Source: Halalkalicoccus sp. CGA53
Lineage (GTDB): Archaea > Halobacteriota > Halobacteria > Halobacteriales > Halalkalicoccaceae
Length of the DNA: 64,000 nucleotides
Direction: 5' to 3'
Assembly (NCBI RefSeq): GCF_036429475.1
Contig: NZ_CP144125.1
Span: 620,001-684,000 of the forward strand
Shown: one piece after another, positions 16,719-25,141 of the stretch
How positions within the stretch are numbered: position 1 is the stretch's first letter
How the letters are laid out: each line of letters starts with the position of its first letter
The notes under the pieces: model-generated
The model's database searches: none
Told to the model about the DNA's origin: nothing
Seen by the model: only the letters and a program-made list of their open reading frames with translations
Made by a program: the position numbers and the translations under genes

Positions 16719-17987
16719 ATGGCGGACGAGCCAATCCCGGTGACGATCGTGAGCGGGCCGCTCGGGGCCGGGAAGACGACGCTGCTCAACCACCTCCTCC
16801 GGACGACCGACCGGCGACTGGCCGTCCTCGTCAACGACATGGGCGAGCTCAACGTCGACGCCGCGCTGCTCGAGGAGGGCGCGGTCGCGGCCGACGCCGG
16901 GATCGCCGAGCTCTCGAACGGCTGTATCTGCTGCGAGCTCAGGGACGACCTCGAGACCGAAGTCGTCCGGCTGGCCCGGTCCCGCGAGTTCGAGCAGCTC
17001 GTCGTCGAGTCCTCGGGCATCTCCGAGCCGGCACCCGTCGCTCAGCTGTTCACGACCGGCTCGGACGCGGCGGCGGTCTACGAGGTGGACGCGCTCGTCA
17101 CCGTCGTGGACGCCGCGAGCTTCGACTCGCTGTTCGGCGACGGCCCGGTCGAGCGCGCCGAGACCGAGGAGGGCCAGCGATCGCTCCCGGACCTCGTCGT
17201 CGAGGGGATCGAGTGCTGTGACGTGCTCCTGCTGAACAAGTGCGACCGGGTCGCCGACGACCGACTACACGGGATCGAGGCGACGATCCGGGAGCTCCAG
17301 CCGCGGGCCCGACTGATTCGGACCGAGTTCTGCGAGGTCGATCCGGCGGAGCTGCTGGGAACCGGCCGGTTCGACCTCGACGCGATGCGCCAGATGACGG
17401 CCTGGAAGCGGGCGCGCGAGCACACCGTTCGCGGCGAGGACGACACACACGACGATCACCCCCACGGAGACGGGAGTTCACACGGACACCGACATGGGCA
17501 CGAACACGGCCATCGCCACCCTGAGGAGGTCTACGGCGTGACCTCGTTCGTCTACCGTCGGCGGCGCCCGTTCGACCCGGAGCGGTTCGCGGCGCTGCTC
17601 GAATCGCTGCCCCCGTCGGTGATCCGGGCGAAGGGCGTCTGCTGGGTGGCTGGCCGCGACGAGTACGTACTGGTGGTGAGCCAGGTCGGCCCGATCACCC
17701 GCGTCGAGGCAACCGACGAGTGGGTCGCGGCCAAACACGAGATCGAACGCGAGCTATACAGGGAGAACCACCCGGAGCTGGCGTGGGACGAGGTGGTCGG
17801 CGATCGACGGATCGAGCTCGTGGTGATCGGCCGAGGGATGAACCACTGCGAGGTCGTGAGGTCACTCGACGACTGTCTGTTCGAGGGGACGGCCGACCCG
17901 GACGAACGTGTCGACGTCGAAGCGAGCGCGTTCCCCGACGCGCTCGACGAGTGCGTCGAGTTCACACGAGCGCGAGCGGAAGAGTGA
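16719..17987 (+). CDS. CobW/COG0523-family metal-chaperone GTPase
   Basis: This is a 422-residue G3E GTPase. It shows Walker A GPLGAGKTT (residues 13-21), the metal-binding C-x-C-C motif NGCICC (Cys69, Cys71, Cys72), Walker B-like VVESSGISEP, and the guanine-specificity motif NKCD. A histidine- and aspartate-rich insert (about 245-268, HGHRHGHEHGHRH) precedes the CobW C-terminal domain. COG0523 proteins insert or allocate Zn2+, Co2+ or Fe; the His-rich loop favours Zn or Co binding or storage. No metal importer adjoins it, so the client protein is unknown. It is leaderless from the TATA box at 16690. The 3' end overlaps the convergent membrane protein gene by 26 bases. Confidence 0.9.
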   Translation: MADEPIPVTIVSGPLGAGKTTLLNHLLRTTDRRLAVLVNDMGELNVDAALLEEGAVAADAGIAELSNGCICCELRDDLETEVVRLARSREFEQLVVESSGISEPAPVAQLFTTGSDAAAVYEVDALVTVVDAASFDSLFGDGPVERAETEEGQRSLPDLVVEGIECCDVLLLNKCDRVADDRLHGIEATIRELQPRARLIRTEFCEVDPAELLGTGRFDLDAMRQMTAWKRAREHTVRGEDDTHDDHPHGDGSSHGHRHGHEHGHRHPEEVYGVTSFVYRRRRPFDPERFAALLESLPPSVIRAKGVCWVAGRDEYVLVVSQVGPITRVEATDEWVAAKHEIERELYRENHPELAWDEVVGDRRIELVVIGRGMNHCEVVRSLDDCLFEGTADPDERVDVEASAFPDALDECVEFTRARAEE

Positions 17988-18282
17988 GTCCGATCAGCGC
18001 GACTGCCACGATCAACGCGGCCTCGAGCAGCCGTCTGAAGCGCGCCTCGGGGGGCACCTCCCGGCGGAACTCCGGGCGGAGCGTGTGGACGAACCGGTGG
18101 TACGACGCCGCGGCCGCCGCGAGGAACGCGACAGTCGAGAGCAGCAGGCCGGCCGGAAGCGAGAGCCCGAGCGCGAGAAAGTAGAGCGGCCCCCACGCGA
18201 AGCTCACGGTGAACGAGAGCGCGAGGACGACGAGCCAGGGGACCGGATCGACCCGCGTCCCCCACCGGTTCCGGAGGTTCAC
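17962..18282 (-). CDS. Small membrane protein, GTG start
   Basis: This is a 106-residue protein with three or four transmembrane helices and a polar LRPEFRREVPPEARFRRLLE loop before the last helix. I chose the GTG at 18282 (reading MNLRNRWGTRVD) because a TTTTACA box lies about 27 bases upstream on the minus strand. The open frame extends further, but that part lies in the promoter. It overlaps the 3' end of the convergent CobW-like gene by 26 bases. Function unknown. Confidence 0.65.
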   Translation of the reverse strand: MNLRNRWGTRVDPVPWLVVLALSFTVSFAWGPLYFLALGLSLPAGLLLSTVAFLAAAAASYHRFVHTLRPEFRREVPPEARFRRLLEAALIVAVALIGLTLPLALV

Positions 18283-18362
18283 GGTGTGGTAGGGGGTGCC
18301 AGGGTGTAAAACCGTTTCCGTGGGGTCGTCAGAGCTAAGCGGATCGACGAACACCCCCGGGC

Positions 18363-18548
18363 ATGGCCGGGAGAAAGCCCCAGGGCGATCCACGGGTGCT
18401 GTTCGTGATGAACGTCGTCCTCTCCTCGCTGTTCGTCTGGATGGTCCTCACGCTCGCCGAGTTCGGTGGAGTGACGACCTTTTCCTGGGAACGGTTCGCG
18501 CTCCTCACCACCGGTCTCGTGATCCTGACCTACCTCGTGATCAGCTGA
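18363..18548 (+). CDS. Small two-helix membrane protein
   Basis: This is a 61-residue protein. After a basic start (MAGRKPQGDPR) come two hydrophobic helices, about residues 12-32 and 42-60. It has its own ATG and sits alone between divergent and downstream neighbours. It resembles small conserved haloarchaeal membrane proteins, but I cannot name a family. The clean start and codon usage like the neighbours support it as real. Confidence 0.65.
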   Translation: MAGRKPQGDPRVLFVMNVVLSSLFVWMVLTLAEFGGVTTFSWERFALLTTGLVILTYLVIS

Positions 18549-18653
18549 TTACGTGTGGTCGCCAGCCCTCCCGAGGCGCTCTCCACCTCCGAGGACGTGT
18601 CGTGCGAGTGCCGGGTCAACGGTTATTCTTATGCTCCTCGGACGTGTCGGAAA

Positions 18654-19115
18654 ATGGACGATCGCTGGTGGCTCGGCGGGGCTCTCGGCGGTGCGATCGG
18701 GGCGGTAGGCTTCGGAGCGCTCGCGTTCCTCCTCGATCCCGAGTTCCTCGAGGCGACGGTTCCGGGGCTGTACGGCGTCGAGGCGGCGACGGGGATCGGA
18801 GTGGCGCTGCACCTCGTCCACGGTGCCGTCCTCGGACTCGTCTTCGCCGCGATCCTCGGCTCCGACGCGTTCGCCAGAACCGTCGGCGAGGAGCCGGTGC
18901 TCGGGGACACCGCCGCGACGGTCAGGGCTGGACTCGCGGGACTGGCCTACGGGGTCGCGATCTGGGCGCTCCTCCCCGTCGTCGTCGTTCCGCTGTGGGC
19001 CGCCGGGACCGGCATCGAGGCGGAGGTGCCGACGCTCGCGCTCGAGAGCCTGCTCGGCCACGTCGTCTACGGTCTACTGCTCGGCGCGACGTACGCGGCC
19101 GTCACTGGCCGGTGA
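18654..19115 (+). CDS. Hypothetical four-helix membrane protein
   Basis: This is a 153-residue protein with four hydrophobic helices. It begins MDDRWWLGGALGGAIGAVGF and contains the small-residue-rich HLVHGAVLGLVFAAI and the related GHVVYGLLLGATYAAV near the C-terminus, which suggests an internal duplication of a helix pair. I chose the ATG at 18654 because a GGTTATTCTT box lies 24-33 bases upstream. The 3' end overlaps the convergent SRPBCC gene by 14 bases. Function unknown. Confidence 0.7.
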   Translation: MDDRWWLGGALGGAIGAVGFGALAFLLDPEFLEATVPGLYGVEAATGIGVALHLVHGAVLGLVFAAILGSDAFARTVGEEPVLGDTAATVRAGLAGLAYGVAIWALLPVVVVPLWAAGTGIEAEVPTLALESLLGHVVYGLLLGATYAAVTGR

Positions 19116-19518
19116 GATCCCCCTCCAGCCCGTCGAGACAGCGCTCGAGTTCGGCCTCGCGCTTCCAGGCGGCGATCCGGTCGGTGAGCGGGCGCGGGAA
19201 GAGCCCGAGCGAGACCGCCGAGCGCATCGAGACCCGCACGCCCTCGTTCTCTGCAGCGTACCTGATCGTCGTCTCCATCGCCTCGAACGGGCCCGTCTCG
19301 CCCTCCTGATAGTACCGGTAGCCGTCGTCGAGTTCCTCGAAGAAGAGGCTCATCTCCAGTCCCTTCGCGCCGGCGATCACCCGCGTCCCGCCGTCGACCG
19401 TGGCGGCCTCGAGCACGGAGAAGGTGTCCTCGTGGGTGACGATCCGCTCCGGGTCGAGGACGCGCTCGACCCCCGGGATCGTCGCCCGGAGGAACCGGGA
19501 TGCTTCGACCTCGCGCAT
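19102..19518 (-). CDS. SRPBCC (START/Bet v1-like) family protein
   Basis: This is a 138-residue protein with the helix-grip pattern. It starts MREVEASRFLRATIPGVERVL, followed by strands ending in GTRVIAGAKGLEMSLFFEEL, DDGYRYYQEGETGPFEAMETT and a long C-terminal helix LFPRPLTDRIAAWKREAELER. SRPBCC proteins bind hydrophobic ligands; the ligand here is unknown. I set the start at 19518 because the upstream frame runs into the upp promoter and coding sequence. It diverges from upp. Confidence 0.75.
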   Translation of the reverse strand: MREVEASRFLRATIPGVERVLDPERIVTHEDTFSVLEAATVDGGTRVIAGAKGLEMSLFFEELDDGYRYYQEGETGPFEAMETTIRYAAENEGVRVSMRSAVSLGLFPRPLTDRIAAWKREAELERCLDGLEGDLTGQ

Positions 19519-19563
19519 GGCGGGAGGAGGCGCGAGGGGGCGATAAGCCCACGGATCGGGTGT

Positions 19564-19570
19564 CTTTATG
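19564..19570 (+). promoter_or_regulatory. TATA box for upp
   Basis: CTTTATG lies 25-31 bases before the upp ATG at 19595, consistent with leaderless transcription. Confidence 0.55.
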
Positions 19571-19594
19571 GCCCCATCGGACGCGCACACGAGT

Positions 19595-20269
19595 ATGCCG
19601 ATCGAAGACCGCGACAGCGCGTCGCTGCTCACCCACGCGCTCGCCCGGGACACCCTCTCGCGACTCAGGGACGTGAACACCGAACAGGTCGAGTTCAGGA
19701 AGGGGCTCGTGAAACTCGGGCGGATCTGCGGCTACGAGATCATCGACGGGAGCATGGAGACGGAGTACGTCGAGATCGAGACCCCCCTCGAATCCACGAT
19801 GGGCGAGCGGGTGAAGGGCCTCGACGACGTCGTGATCGTGAACGTCCTGCGCGCGGCGACGCCGTTCGTCGAGGGGCTGTTGAAGGCGTTCCCCCGGGCG
19901 AAACAGGGCGTCATCTCCGCCGGCAGGGACGAGGAGGCCGGGATGCACGACGGGGAGTTTCCGATCACCATCGACTACGTGAAACTGCCGGAGATCCGCG
20001 AGACGGACACGGTGATCGTCGCCGATCCGATGCTCGCGACCGGGAGCACGATGTGCGCGGTACTCGACGAGGTGCTCGCCGAGGGCCCGAACCCCGAGAA
20101 CCTGTTCGTCCTCTCGGCGGTGAGCGCCCCGGACGGCCTGCTCCGGGTCGCAGAGGAGTACCCCGAGGTCGACCTGCTCACCGTCGCGATCGACGACCGC
20201 CTCGACGAGAACGGCTATATCGTCCCCGGCCTGGGCGACGCGGGCGATCGGGCGTTCCGGACGAACTGA
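19595..20269 (+). CDS. upp: Uracil phosphoribosyltransferase
   Basis: This is a 224-residue cytoplasmic enzyme converting uracil and PRPP to UMP in pyrimidine salvage. It shows the PRPP-binding loop [10 protein letters not shown] (near residue 145), the [18 protein letters not shown] segment, and the C-terminal uracil-binding region [24 protein letters not shown], all standard for Upp. The start MPIEDRD at 19595 is supported by the TATA spacing and family length. It is monocistronic. Confidence 0.96.
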   Translation: MPIEDRDSASLLTHALARDTLSRLRDVNTEQVEFRKGLVKLGRICGYEIIDGSMETEYVEIETPLESTMGERVKGLDDVVIVNVLRAATPFVEGLLKAFPRAKQGVISAGRDEEAGMHDGEFPITIDYVKLPEIRETDTVIVADPMLATGSTMCAVLDEVLAEGPNPENLFVLSAVSAPDGLLRVAEEYPEVDLLTVAIDDRLDENGYIVPGLGDAGDRAFRTN

Positions 20270-20395
20270 GTGCGACCCCCCTGTTTCCGATCGAAACCGA
20301 CTGACTCCGACTCGATCCCGTTCCACCCGCGACTCGTGAACCCGACCCACGGAGCCCCCCTGGTCCCGTGATCCACCGAGGTGCGTACGTCGCTG

Positions 20396-20581
20396 CTACC
20401 GCCCGTTCTCTAGCTCTCGAATCTGTTGTTCGAGCGCCGTGATCCGCTCCTCGTACGCCCGCTTCCCGTCGAGGAAGTCGTAGGCGGCGACGACGAGGAG
20501 GATCGGGAGCACGAGGTAGAAGCCGAGTTTGAGGAACGCGATCAGCAGTTCGGGAAAGCCGGGGACGAACAACGGGAGCAT
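20396..20581 (-). CDS. Small membrane-anchored coiled-coil protein
   Basis: This is a 61-residue protein. A hydrophobic helix spans about residues 7-35 (ELLIAFLKLGFYLVLPILL), followed by a short charged coiled coil (RAYEERITALEQQIRELENGR). The small size, helix-plus-coil layout and clean ATG at 20581 support a real gene. It could be a membrane tether or regulatory peptide (inference). It lies between upp and the peptidase-tail duplicate. Confidence 0.6.
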   Translation of the reverse strand: MLPLFVPGFPELLIAFLKLGFYLVLPILLVVAAYDFLDGKRAYEERITALEQQIRELENGR

Positions 20582-20637
20582 ACCGTAGAGGGGTTCCCTT
20601 GCTGTCGTAAGCTTTCGGAACCCGTGCGAGACGTGAG

Positions 20638-20715
20638 TTAGGCGTCGTCCTCGGCCGTAGAGAGCCCCTCGTCGCCGTGTTCCAGTGCTCTCGGCACGTC
20701 GTGGTAGTCGGAGGA
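20638..20715 (-). repeat. Diverged duplicate of the S9 peptidase 3' end
   Basis: Read on the minus strand this encodes a tail ...YHDVPRALEHGDEGLSTAED and then a stop. The S9 peptidase to the right ends ...HHDVPRALERGDDGLSAGED. The DNA matches 21453-21528 at roughly three quarters of positions. The segment has no start or body of its own, so it is a leftover copy of the peptidase 3' end. The vapBC-like pair lies between the two copies. Confidence 0.65.
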
Positions 20716-20779
20716 CGGGCGCTTTCGAGCGGTCGCGAAACGGCACAACAGACTTACTCCCGAGAGGTGTAGGCATCGT

Positions 20780-20980
20780 ATGAGCGATACGGACGGCTCT
20801 CCGACCGAGATCAAGGAGGACGGCGACACCTCCGACACGGGTTCGCTCCGCGAGCGCATGGCCTCGTTCCGAGACGAACACGTCTCCTCGAGACCGATCG
20901 AGTCACTCCGGGACGAGGCCGCGCAAGGGATTTCACTATCGGAAACCGTGATCGAGGGCCGTAACGAACGCGTCAAGTGA
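20780..20980 (+). CDS. VapB-like antitoxin (partner of broken PIN toxin)
   Basis: This is a 66-residue acidic protein: MSDTDGSPTEIKEDGD, then a basic-acidic helical part with RERMASFRDEH and ISLSETVIEGRNERVK. It has no clear DNA-binding fold, but its TGA overlaps the vapC ATG by one base, the usual arrangement of VapBC pairs. An ACTTAC box about 25 bases upstream could drive it. With the toxin destroyed it may be a relic still open by chance or an orphan regulator. Confidence 0.6.
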   Translation: MSDTDGSPTEIKEDGDTSDTGSLRERMASFRDEHVSSRPIESLRDEAAQGISLSETVIEGRNERVK

Positions 20981-21425
20981 TGCGGTATCGGTTCTTCGAC
21001 ACCTCGGCCCTGGTCAAGCGGTAGTATCGAGAACCCGGTACCGAGGTCGTGGACGACCTCCTCGACGATCCAGAGTCGTCGACCGTCATCAGCTCCCTCA
21101 CCGTCGTGGAGACCGCCTCCGCGCTCCGCCGAAAACACAACCGCGGGGAGATTCCGATCGACACCGTGAACGCGCTCCTCGCAGCCTTCTTCGACGAGGC
21201 GCTCGCCGGCTTCCTCGTCCTCCCGATGAGCGAAGCGCTGTTCGAACACGCGTTTTCGCTGGTCCTCGAAGACGACCTGTGGACGCTCGACAGCCTCCAA
21301 CTCCCGACTGCACTCGTCCTCGCCGAGTCGAGTGAGTGGAGTTCGTCTGTGCCGACTGGGCGCTCTGTTCGGTCGCAGACGCTCGCGGACTCGAATCGAT
21401 CGATCTGAGCGGAGCCGGCGACTGA
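20980..21425 (+). pseudogene. VapC-like PIN-domain toxin, inactivated
   Basis: The start MRYRFFDTSALVKR is a typical PIN N-terminus with the first catalytic Asp. Codon 15 (21022-21024) is TAG where the family usually has Tyr (KRYYREPGT). The frame then continues well: VDDLLDDP, a TVVETASALRR helix with the second acidic residue, and LWTLDSLQLPTAL with the third. Near 21334-21340 the frame is lost again. The expected end EFVCADWALCSVADARGLESI is present in another frame, stopping at 21425. One nonsense and one frameshift mutation make a functional ribonuclease toxin unlikely. Confidence 0.85.
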
Positions 21426-21428
21426 GTG

Positions 21429-23468
21429 TCAGCGTTCGTCTTCGTTCCCCTCGTCTTCACCCGCAGACAGTCCGTCGTCGCCTCGCTCCAGCGCCCTCGG
21501 TACGTCGTGGTGGTCGGAGTAGCCGTCGAACCAGCGGACGATCCGTTCTAACCGATCGACGACGTGACCCGGTTCGCCCGAGCGAGAGAGTTCGTGGCCC
21601 TCGCGGGGGTACCTGACGAGGCGGCTCTCGACGCCGTTTTTCCGCAAAAAGAGGTAGAACATCTCGGCGTTGTTCACGGGCACCCGGAAGTCGTTGTCGG
21701 CGTGGATCACGAGCGTCGGCGTGGTGACCTCGCTCGCGTACGCGACCGGCGAGCGCTCCCAGAGGAACTCAGGTTCCTCCCACGGCTCGGCCCCGAAGTC
21801 CCACTCGACCAGTTTGAACGCGTCGGTCGACCCGTAGAAGGAAGCGAGGTCGTAGACGCCGCGCTGGGCGACCGCCCCTCGGAACCTGTCCGTGTGCCCG
21901 ACGATCCAGCCGGTCATGTAGCCACCGAACGAACCCCCGGTCACGAACTGGTTCGTCTCGTCGACGTACTCGCGCTCGCAGACGGCGTCGGCACCGGCGA
22001 GCACGTCGGTCATCGTGACGTCGCCCCAGTCGCGTTCGATCGCGCTCAGAAACCCCTCGCCGTAGCCCGACGACCCCCGAGGGTTGCACCAGAAGACGAC
22101 GTAACCCCGGGCGGCGAGCGTCTGGAACTCGTGCCAGACGGTCCCGGACTGGCTCCACATCGCGTGCGGGCCGCCGTGGATCTCGACGGCGACCGGGTAA
22201 CTCCCCTCTGGGTCGAAGTCCGGCGGGTGGAGCACCCAGCCCTGGATCTCGGTTCCGGGCTCGGACTCGAAGCGGATCTCCTCCGGCTGTGGGATCGCTC
22301 GCCCGTCCAGGTACTCTGCGTTCACCCGCGTGAGGCGGTTCTCCTCCGCGCCGCCGGGGGTCGTGACGAACAGGTCCCCGCGGTGGTCCCACTCACTGCG
22401 GGTGAGCGCGACGGCGTCGCGGCCCACGTCGAAACCGTTCACCTCCCCCCGGTGGCTCACCGTCTCGACCTCCCCACCTTCCGCTGGCACCCGGCGAAGC
22501 GCCGTGTTCCCCTCGTCTGGCGTGAGGAAGTAGAGCCGTTCCCCGTCCGGGTCCCACCGCGGCGCGGAGGAGACGGTCCGATCGAGGTCCGCGGTGAGCG
22601 TTCGGGTCTCGCCGCTCTCGCGGTCGAAGAGCCGGACGTCGGTCAGCCTGAGCGTCGCTCGCTCCTCGGGCGTGTGGGTGAACGCGATCCGCCCGTCGTC
22701 GGTGGCCGCGAGTTCGGCCACCCAGCCGCTGGTCTGCGTGACCGTTTCGGTGTCGTCGGTCTCGAGGTCGTGGGCAACGATGTCGTAGACCGTCGAATCG
22801 TCCGGCTCTTCTCCCCGTTTCACTGCATAGTAAAGCGTCTCCCGGTCGCCCCACTCGGGCGCGACGTAGTCGAACTCGAACGTGCCCTCCGCAGTGCCCG
22901 TCACACGCTCGACCGTCCCGCTCTCGAGCACCCAGCAGTAGACGTGACTCCGTTTCCCGTCGGTGTACCGGGCGCCCGCGCGGTAGATCATTCGGTCGAT
23001 CACCCGCGGGTCCGGCGGCTCCGACTCGTACTCCGGGTCGTCGAGATCGAGGTCGCGTTCCTCCCCTCTGTCCTCGGCGGTGATCCCCTGTGTGAACGCG
23101 ATCCGTTTCCCGTCTGGACTCCACGCGATCGAGGAGACGCCGCCGACCACGTCCGTGAGGCGTTCGGCTTCGCCCCCGTCGGCGGGGAGGACCCAGAGCT
23201 GTGACCGGTCGTCGTCCTCGCCGCGCGTGCTGACGAACGCGAGACGGTCCCCGGAGGGACTCCAGCGCGGCTCCGAGTCGACGCCCTCGCTGACGGTGAA
23301 CCGACGGGCCTCGTTCCCACCGAGCGAGGCGAGGTAGACCGTCGCCTCGTAGCTCTCCTCGTCGTCCGGGACGGTCCTGACGAACGCGACCCGTTCGCCG
23401 TCCGGCGAGAGTCGGGGCTCGCCCACCTGTACGATCTCGTGGTAGTCGTGGGCACTGACCGTCTCCAT
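21429..23468 (-). CDS. S9-family serine peptidase (acylaminoacyl-peptidase / prolyl oligopeptidase type)
   Basis: This is a 679-residue enzyme with an N-terminal beta-propeller of WD40-like/TolB repeats (PRLSPDGERVAFVRT, PRWSPSGDRLAFVST, IAWSPDGKRIAF) and a C-terminal alpha/beta hydrolase domain. The catalytic triad is visible: Ser in GGSFGGYMTG, Asp in HADNDFRVP and His in PREGHELSR. It cleaves acyl-amino acids or short peptides in the cytoplasm. I chose the ATG at 23468 (METVSAHDYHEIV) because the propeller starts there. Its 3' end is acidic low-complexity sequence and has a diverged copy at 20638-20715. Confidence 0.93.
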   Translation of the reverse strand: METVSAHDYHEIVQVGEPRLSPDGERVAFVRTVPDDEESYEATVYLASLGGNEARRFTVSEGVDSEPRWSPSGDRLAFVSTRGEDDDRSQLWVLPADGGEAERLTDVVGGVSSIAWSPDGKRIAFTQGITAEDRGEERDLDLDDPEYESEPPDPRVIDRMIYRAGARYTDGKRSHVYCWVLESGTVERVTGTAEGTFEFDYVAPEWGDRETLYYAVKRGEEPDDSTVYDIVAHDLETDDTETVTQTSGWVAELAATDDGRIAFTHTPEERATLRLTDVRLFDRESGETRTLTADLDRTVSSAPRWDPDGERLYFLTPDEGNTALRRVPAEGGEVETVSHRGEVNGFDVGRDAVALTRSEWDHRGDLFVTTPGGAEENRLTRVNAEYLDGRAIPQPEEIRFESEPGTEIQGWVLHPPDFDPEGSYPVAVEIHGGPHAMWSQSGTVWHEFQTLAARGYVVFWCNPRGSSGYGEGFLSAIERDWGDVTMTDVLAGADAVCEREYVDETNQFVTGGSFGGYMTGWIVGHTDRFRGAVAQRGVYDLASFYGSTDAFKLVEWDFGAEPWEEPEFLWERSPVAYASEVTTPTLVIHADNDFRVPVNNAEMFYLFLRKNGVESRLVRYPREGHELSRSGEPGHVVDRLERIVRWFDGYSDHHDVPRALERGDDGLSAGEDEGNEDER

Positions 23469-23526
23469 GAGTGACGGGTCCGGCGTGCGGGGAAAATATA
23501 CTGTCGGTTCGCTCTCACGCCGCCGC

Positions 23527-24126
23527 TCACCGATCGATCTCGACACGACCGCTCGTCGCGTCGTTCAGCCGGTCGACCAGCGCGTCGGCCTCCTCGATCG
23601 GGACGCGCACCGAGAGCGCGACCCGTTCGCCGTACTCCGCATCGAACTCGTAGCCCGCGCTCTCGACGATCCCTCGCACCGTTCCCGAGTCGTCGTAGGC
23701 CGCCTCGATCTCGATCCGGGTGTGTGGGCGTTCCTCGACCACCTCCGTGGCGGCGACCGCCCCGCGTACGCCCCGGCCGTACGCGCGGACCAGCCCGCCG
23801 TAGCCGAGTTTCGTCCCGCCGAAGTACCGCACGACGACGCAGGCGACGTTCTCCAGTTCTTCGCCCTGGAGCACGTTGAGCGCGGGTTTGCCCGCCGAGC
23901 CGGTCGGCTCGCCGTCGTCGCTCGACCACTCCCGCAGTGGGTCGTCCCGCACCCGGTACGCCGGCACCGCGTGGCTCGCGTCGTCGTACTGCTCTCGCAC
24001 TCGTTCGACGAACGCCTCCGCAGCGCCGACGCTCGCCGCCGGCGCGATCTCGCCGACGAACTCCGAGCCGCGGACCTCGAACCGTGCGCTCGCGGGTGCG
24101 GCGACGGTTCGGTAGACGTCGCTCAT
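23527..24126 (-). CDS. IMPACT/YigZ-family protein
   Basis: This is a 199-residue protein with the UPF0029 signature: SHAVPAYRVRDDPLREWSSDDGEPTGSAG (split here across residues 52-80) and VVVRYFGGTKLGYGGLVRAY. A C-terminal ferredoxin-like domain (DUF1949-type) follows. Eukaryotic IMPACT/Yih1 inhibits Gcn2; the prokaryotic role is not established, perhaps ribosome-associated. The start MSDVYRTVAAP fits. The downstream gene on this strand is the S9 peptidase and the upstream one a small membrane protein. Confidence 0.9.
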   Translation of the reverse strand: MSDVYRTVAAPASARFEVRGSEFVGEIAPAASVGAAEAFVERVREQYDDASHAVPAYRVRDDPLREWSSDDGEPTGSAGKPALNVLQGEELENVACVVVRYFGGTKLGYGGLVRAYGRGVRGAVAATEVVEERPHTRIEIEAAYDDSGTVRGIVESAGYEFDAEYGERVALSVRVPIEEADALVDRLNDATSGRVEIDR

Positions 24127-24139
24127 CGCCGTCCCCCGT

Positions 24140-24598
24140 TCATCCCCGCTTCCCTCGTTCGATGACGAAGAGCGCCGAGAGGCAGACGAGCGCGCCGAGT
24201 TCGGCTACCTTCGAGACGAAGTCGACCGGGTCTGCGACCATGTGCTCGGAAAGCCCCGCGAGGAACGGCCCGCCGTGGGTGTGGCCGAACGCGCCAGGGA
24301 GGAGGCCGCCGAGGTCGCCGACGAAGTGCCAGGCGACGTAGCCGACGAGCGGGCCGACCATCAGCAGCGCGCCGTAGAGGTAGACGAGGTCGCGACGCGC
24401 CCCCAGAACGAACGCGAGGAGGCCGGCAACGAGTCCGAGGACGAACAGGGCCGACAGCGGCGCGAGCGGATCGGGCGTCGCGCCCGCCTCCCAGTAGGTG
24501 ACCAGCCGGGGCACCGAGTCCCAGAGGTGGATCACGCCCGCCACGGCGACGAGCTGTGCGGTGACCAGCTGGAGCGCCGTCTCTGCCGCCTCGTCCAT
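24140..24598 (-). CDS. Hypothetical four-helix membrane protein
   Basis: This 152-residue protein has four predicted transmembrane helices, starting MDEAAETALQLVTAQLVAVAGVIHLWDSVP. A His-Gly-rich loop (GAFGHTHGGPFLAGLSEHM) lies between helices 3 and 4. I recognise no family. It ends 13 bases from the IMPACT gene start and probably shares its transcript. I chose the ATG at 24598; the longer frame starts in the neighbouring promoter. Confidence 0.7.
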   Translation of the reverse strand: MDEAAETALQLVTAQLVAVAGVIHLWDSVPRLVTYWEAGATPDPLAPLSALFVLGLVAGLLAFVLGARRDLVYLYGALLMVGPLVGYVAWHFVGDLGGLLPGAFGHTHGGPFLAGLSEHMVADPVDFVSKVAELGALVCLSALFVIERGKRG

Positions 24599-24700
24599 AC
24601 CCGGCGTTGGCTCCCGTGGGGAAAGTGGTCGTCGGTTCGCACCGACGGCACTAGCCCGCACCGGCAATCAGGTTATCCCGTTGAACGGAGTATCCCCTCC

Positions 24701-25123
24701 ATGAGCAAGCACGTGCTCGTAGCGATCGACGGCTCGCCCGGTGCCGACCGGGCGCTTCGAAACGCCTGTGAGCGGTTCCCCGCGGAGGAGATCACGGCGC
24801 TCTACGCGCTCGACCCGTTCGGCCACTACCGTGGCCGGCGGTTTCCCGACCGCCTCGGCGACTGGCACCGCGAACTGAGCGAGTACGCAGACGACCTCTT
24901 CGAGGATGCGCAGACGGTCGCCGCCGAGGCGGGGGTCGACCTCGAAACCGAGACGGTCACGGGCGACCCCGCTCGGGTGATCCCGGAGTACGCGGCCGAG
25001 CACGACGTGGACGAGGTCGTGATCGGCGCACACGCCGGTACCGGTATCGTGAGCGTCCTCCTCGGAAGCGTCGCGGAGGCGGTTGTCCGGCGCTCGCCGG
25101 TGCCGGTGACCGTGGTTCGCTGA
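24701..25123 (+). CDS. Universal stress protein (UspA family)
   Basis: This is a 140-residue single UspA domain. The first strand is HVLVAIDGSPGADRAL, and the ATP-binding pattern G-x2-G-x9-G-S is visible in GAHAGTGIVSVLLGSVAEAV, followed by VVRRSPVPVTVVR. Haloarchaea carry many copies, and the particular stress is unknown. A GGTTATCCC box about 28 bases upstream suggests a leaderless mRNA starting at the ATG at 24701. Confidence 0.92.
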   Translation: MSKHVLVAIDGSPGADRALRNACERFPAEEITALYALDPFGHYRGRRFPDRLGDWHRELSEYADDLFEDAQTVAAEAGVDLETETVTGDPARVIPEYAAEHDVDEVVIGAHAGTGIVSVLLGSVAEAVVRRSPVPVTVVR

Positions 25124-25141
25124 CCCTACCGGCGACCTGCC

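Noticed and set aside
21022-21024. TAG in vapC read as pyrrolysine or suppressed
   Set aside because: A later frameshift also breaks the gene, TAG is used as an ordinary stop by other genes here, and haloarchaea generally lack pyrrolysine machinery.
21564-23204. A 546-codon plus-strand frame opposite the S9 peptidase
   Set aside because: It is antisense to clear peptidase motifs, and its composition is typical of the complement of acidic haloarchaeal genes.
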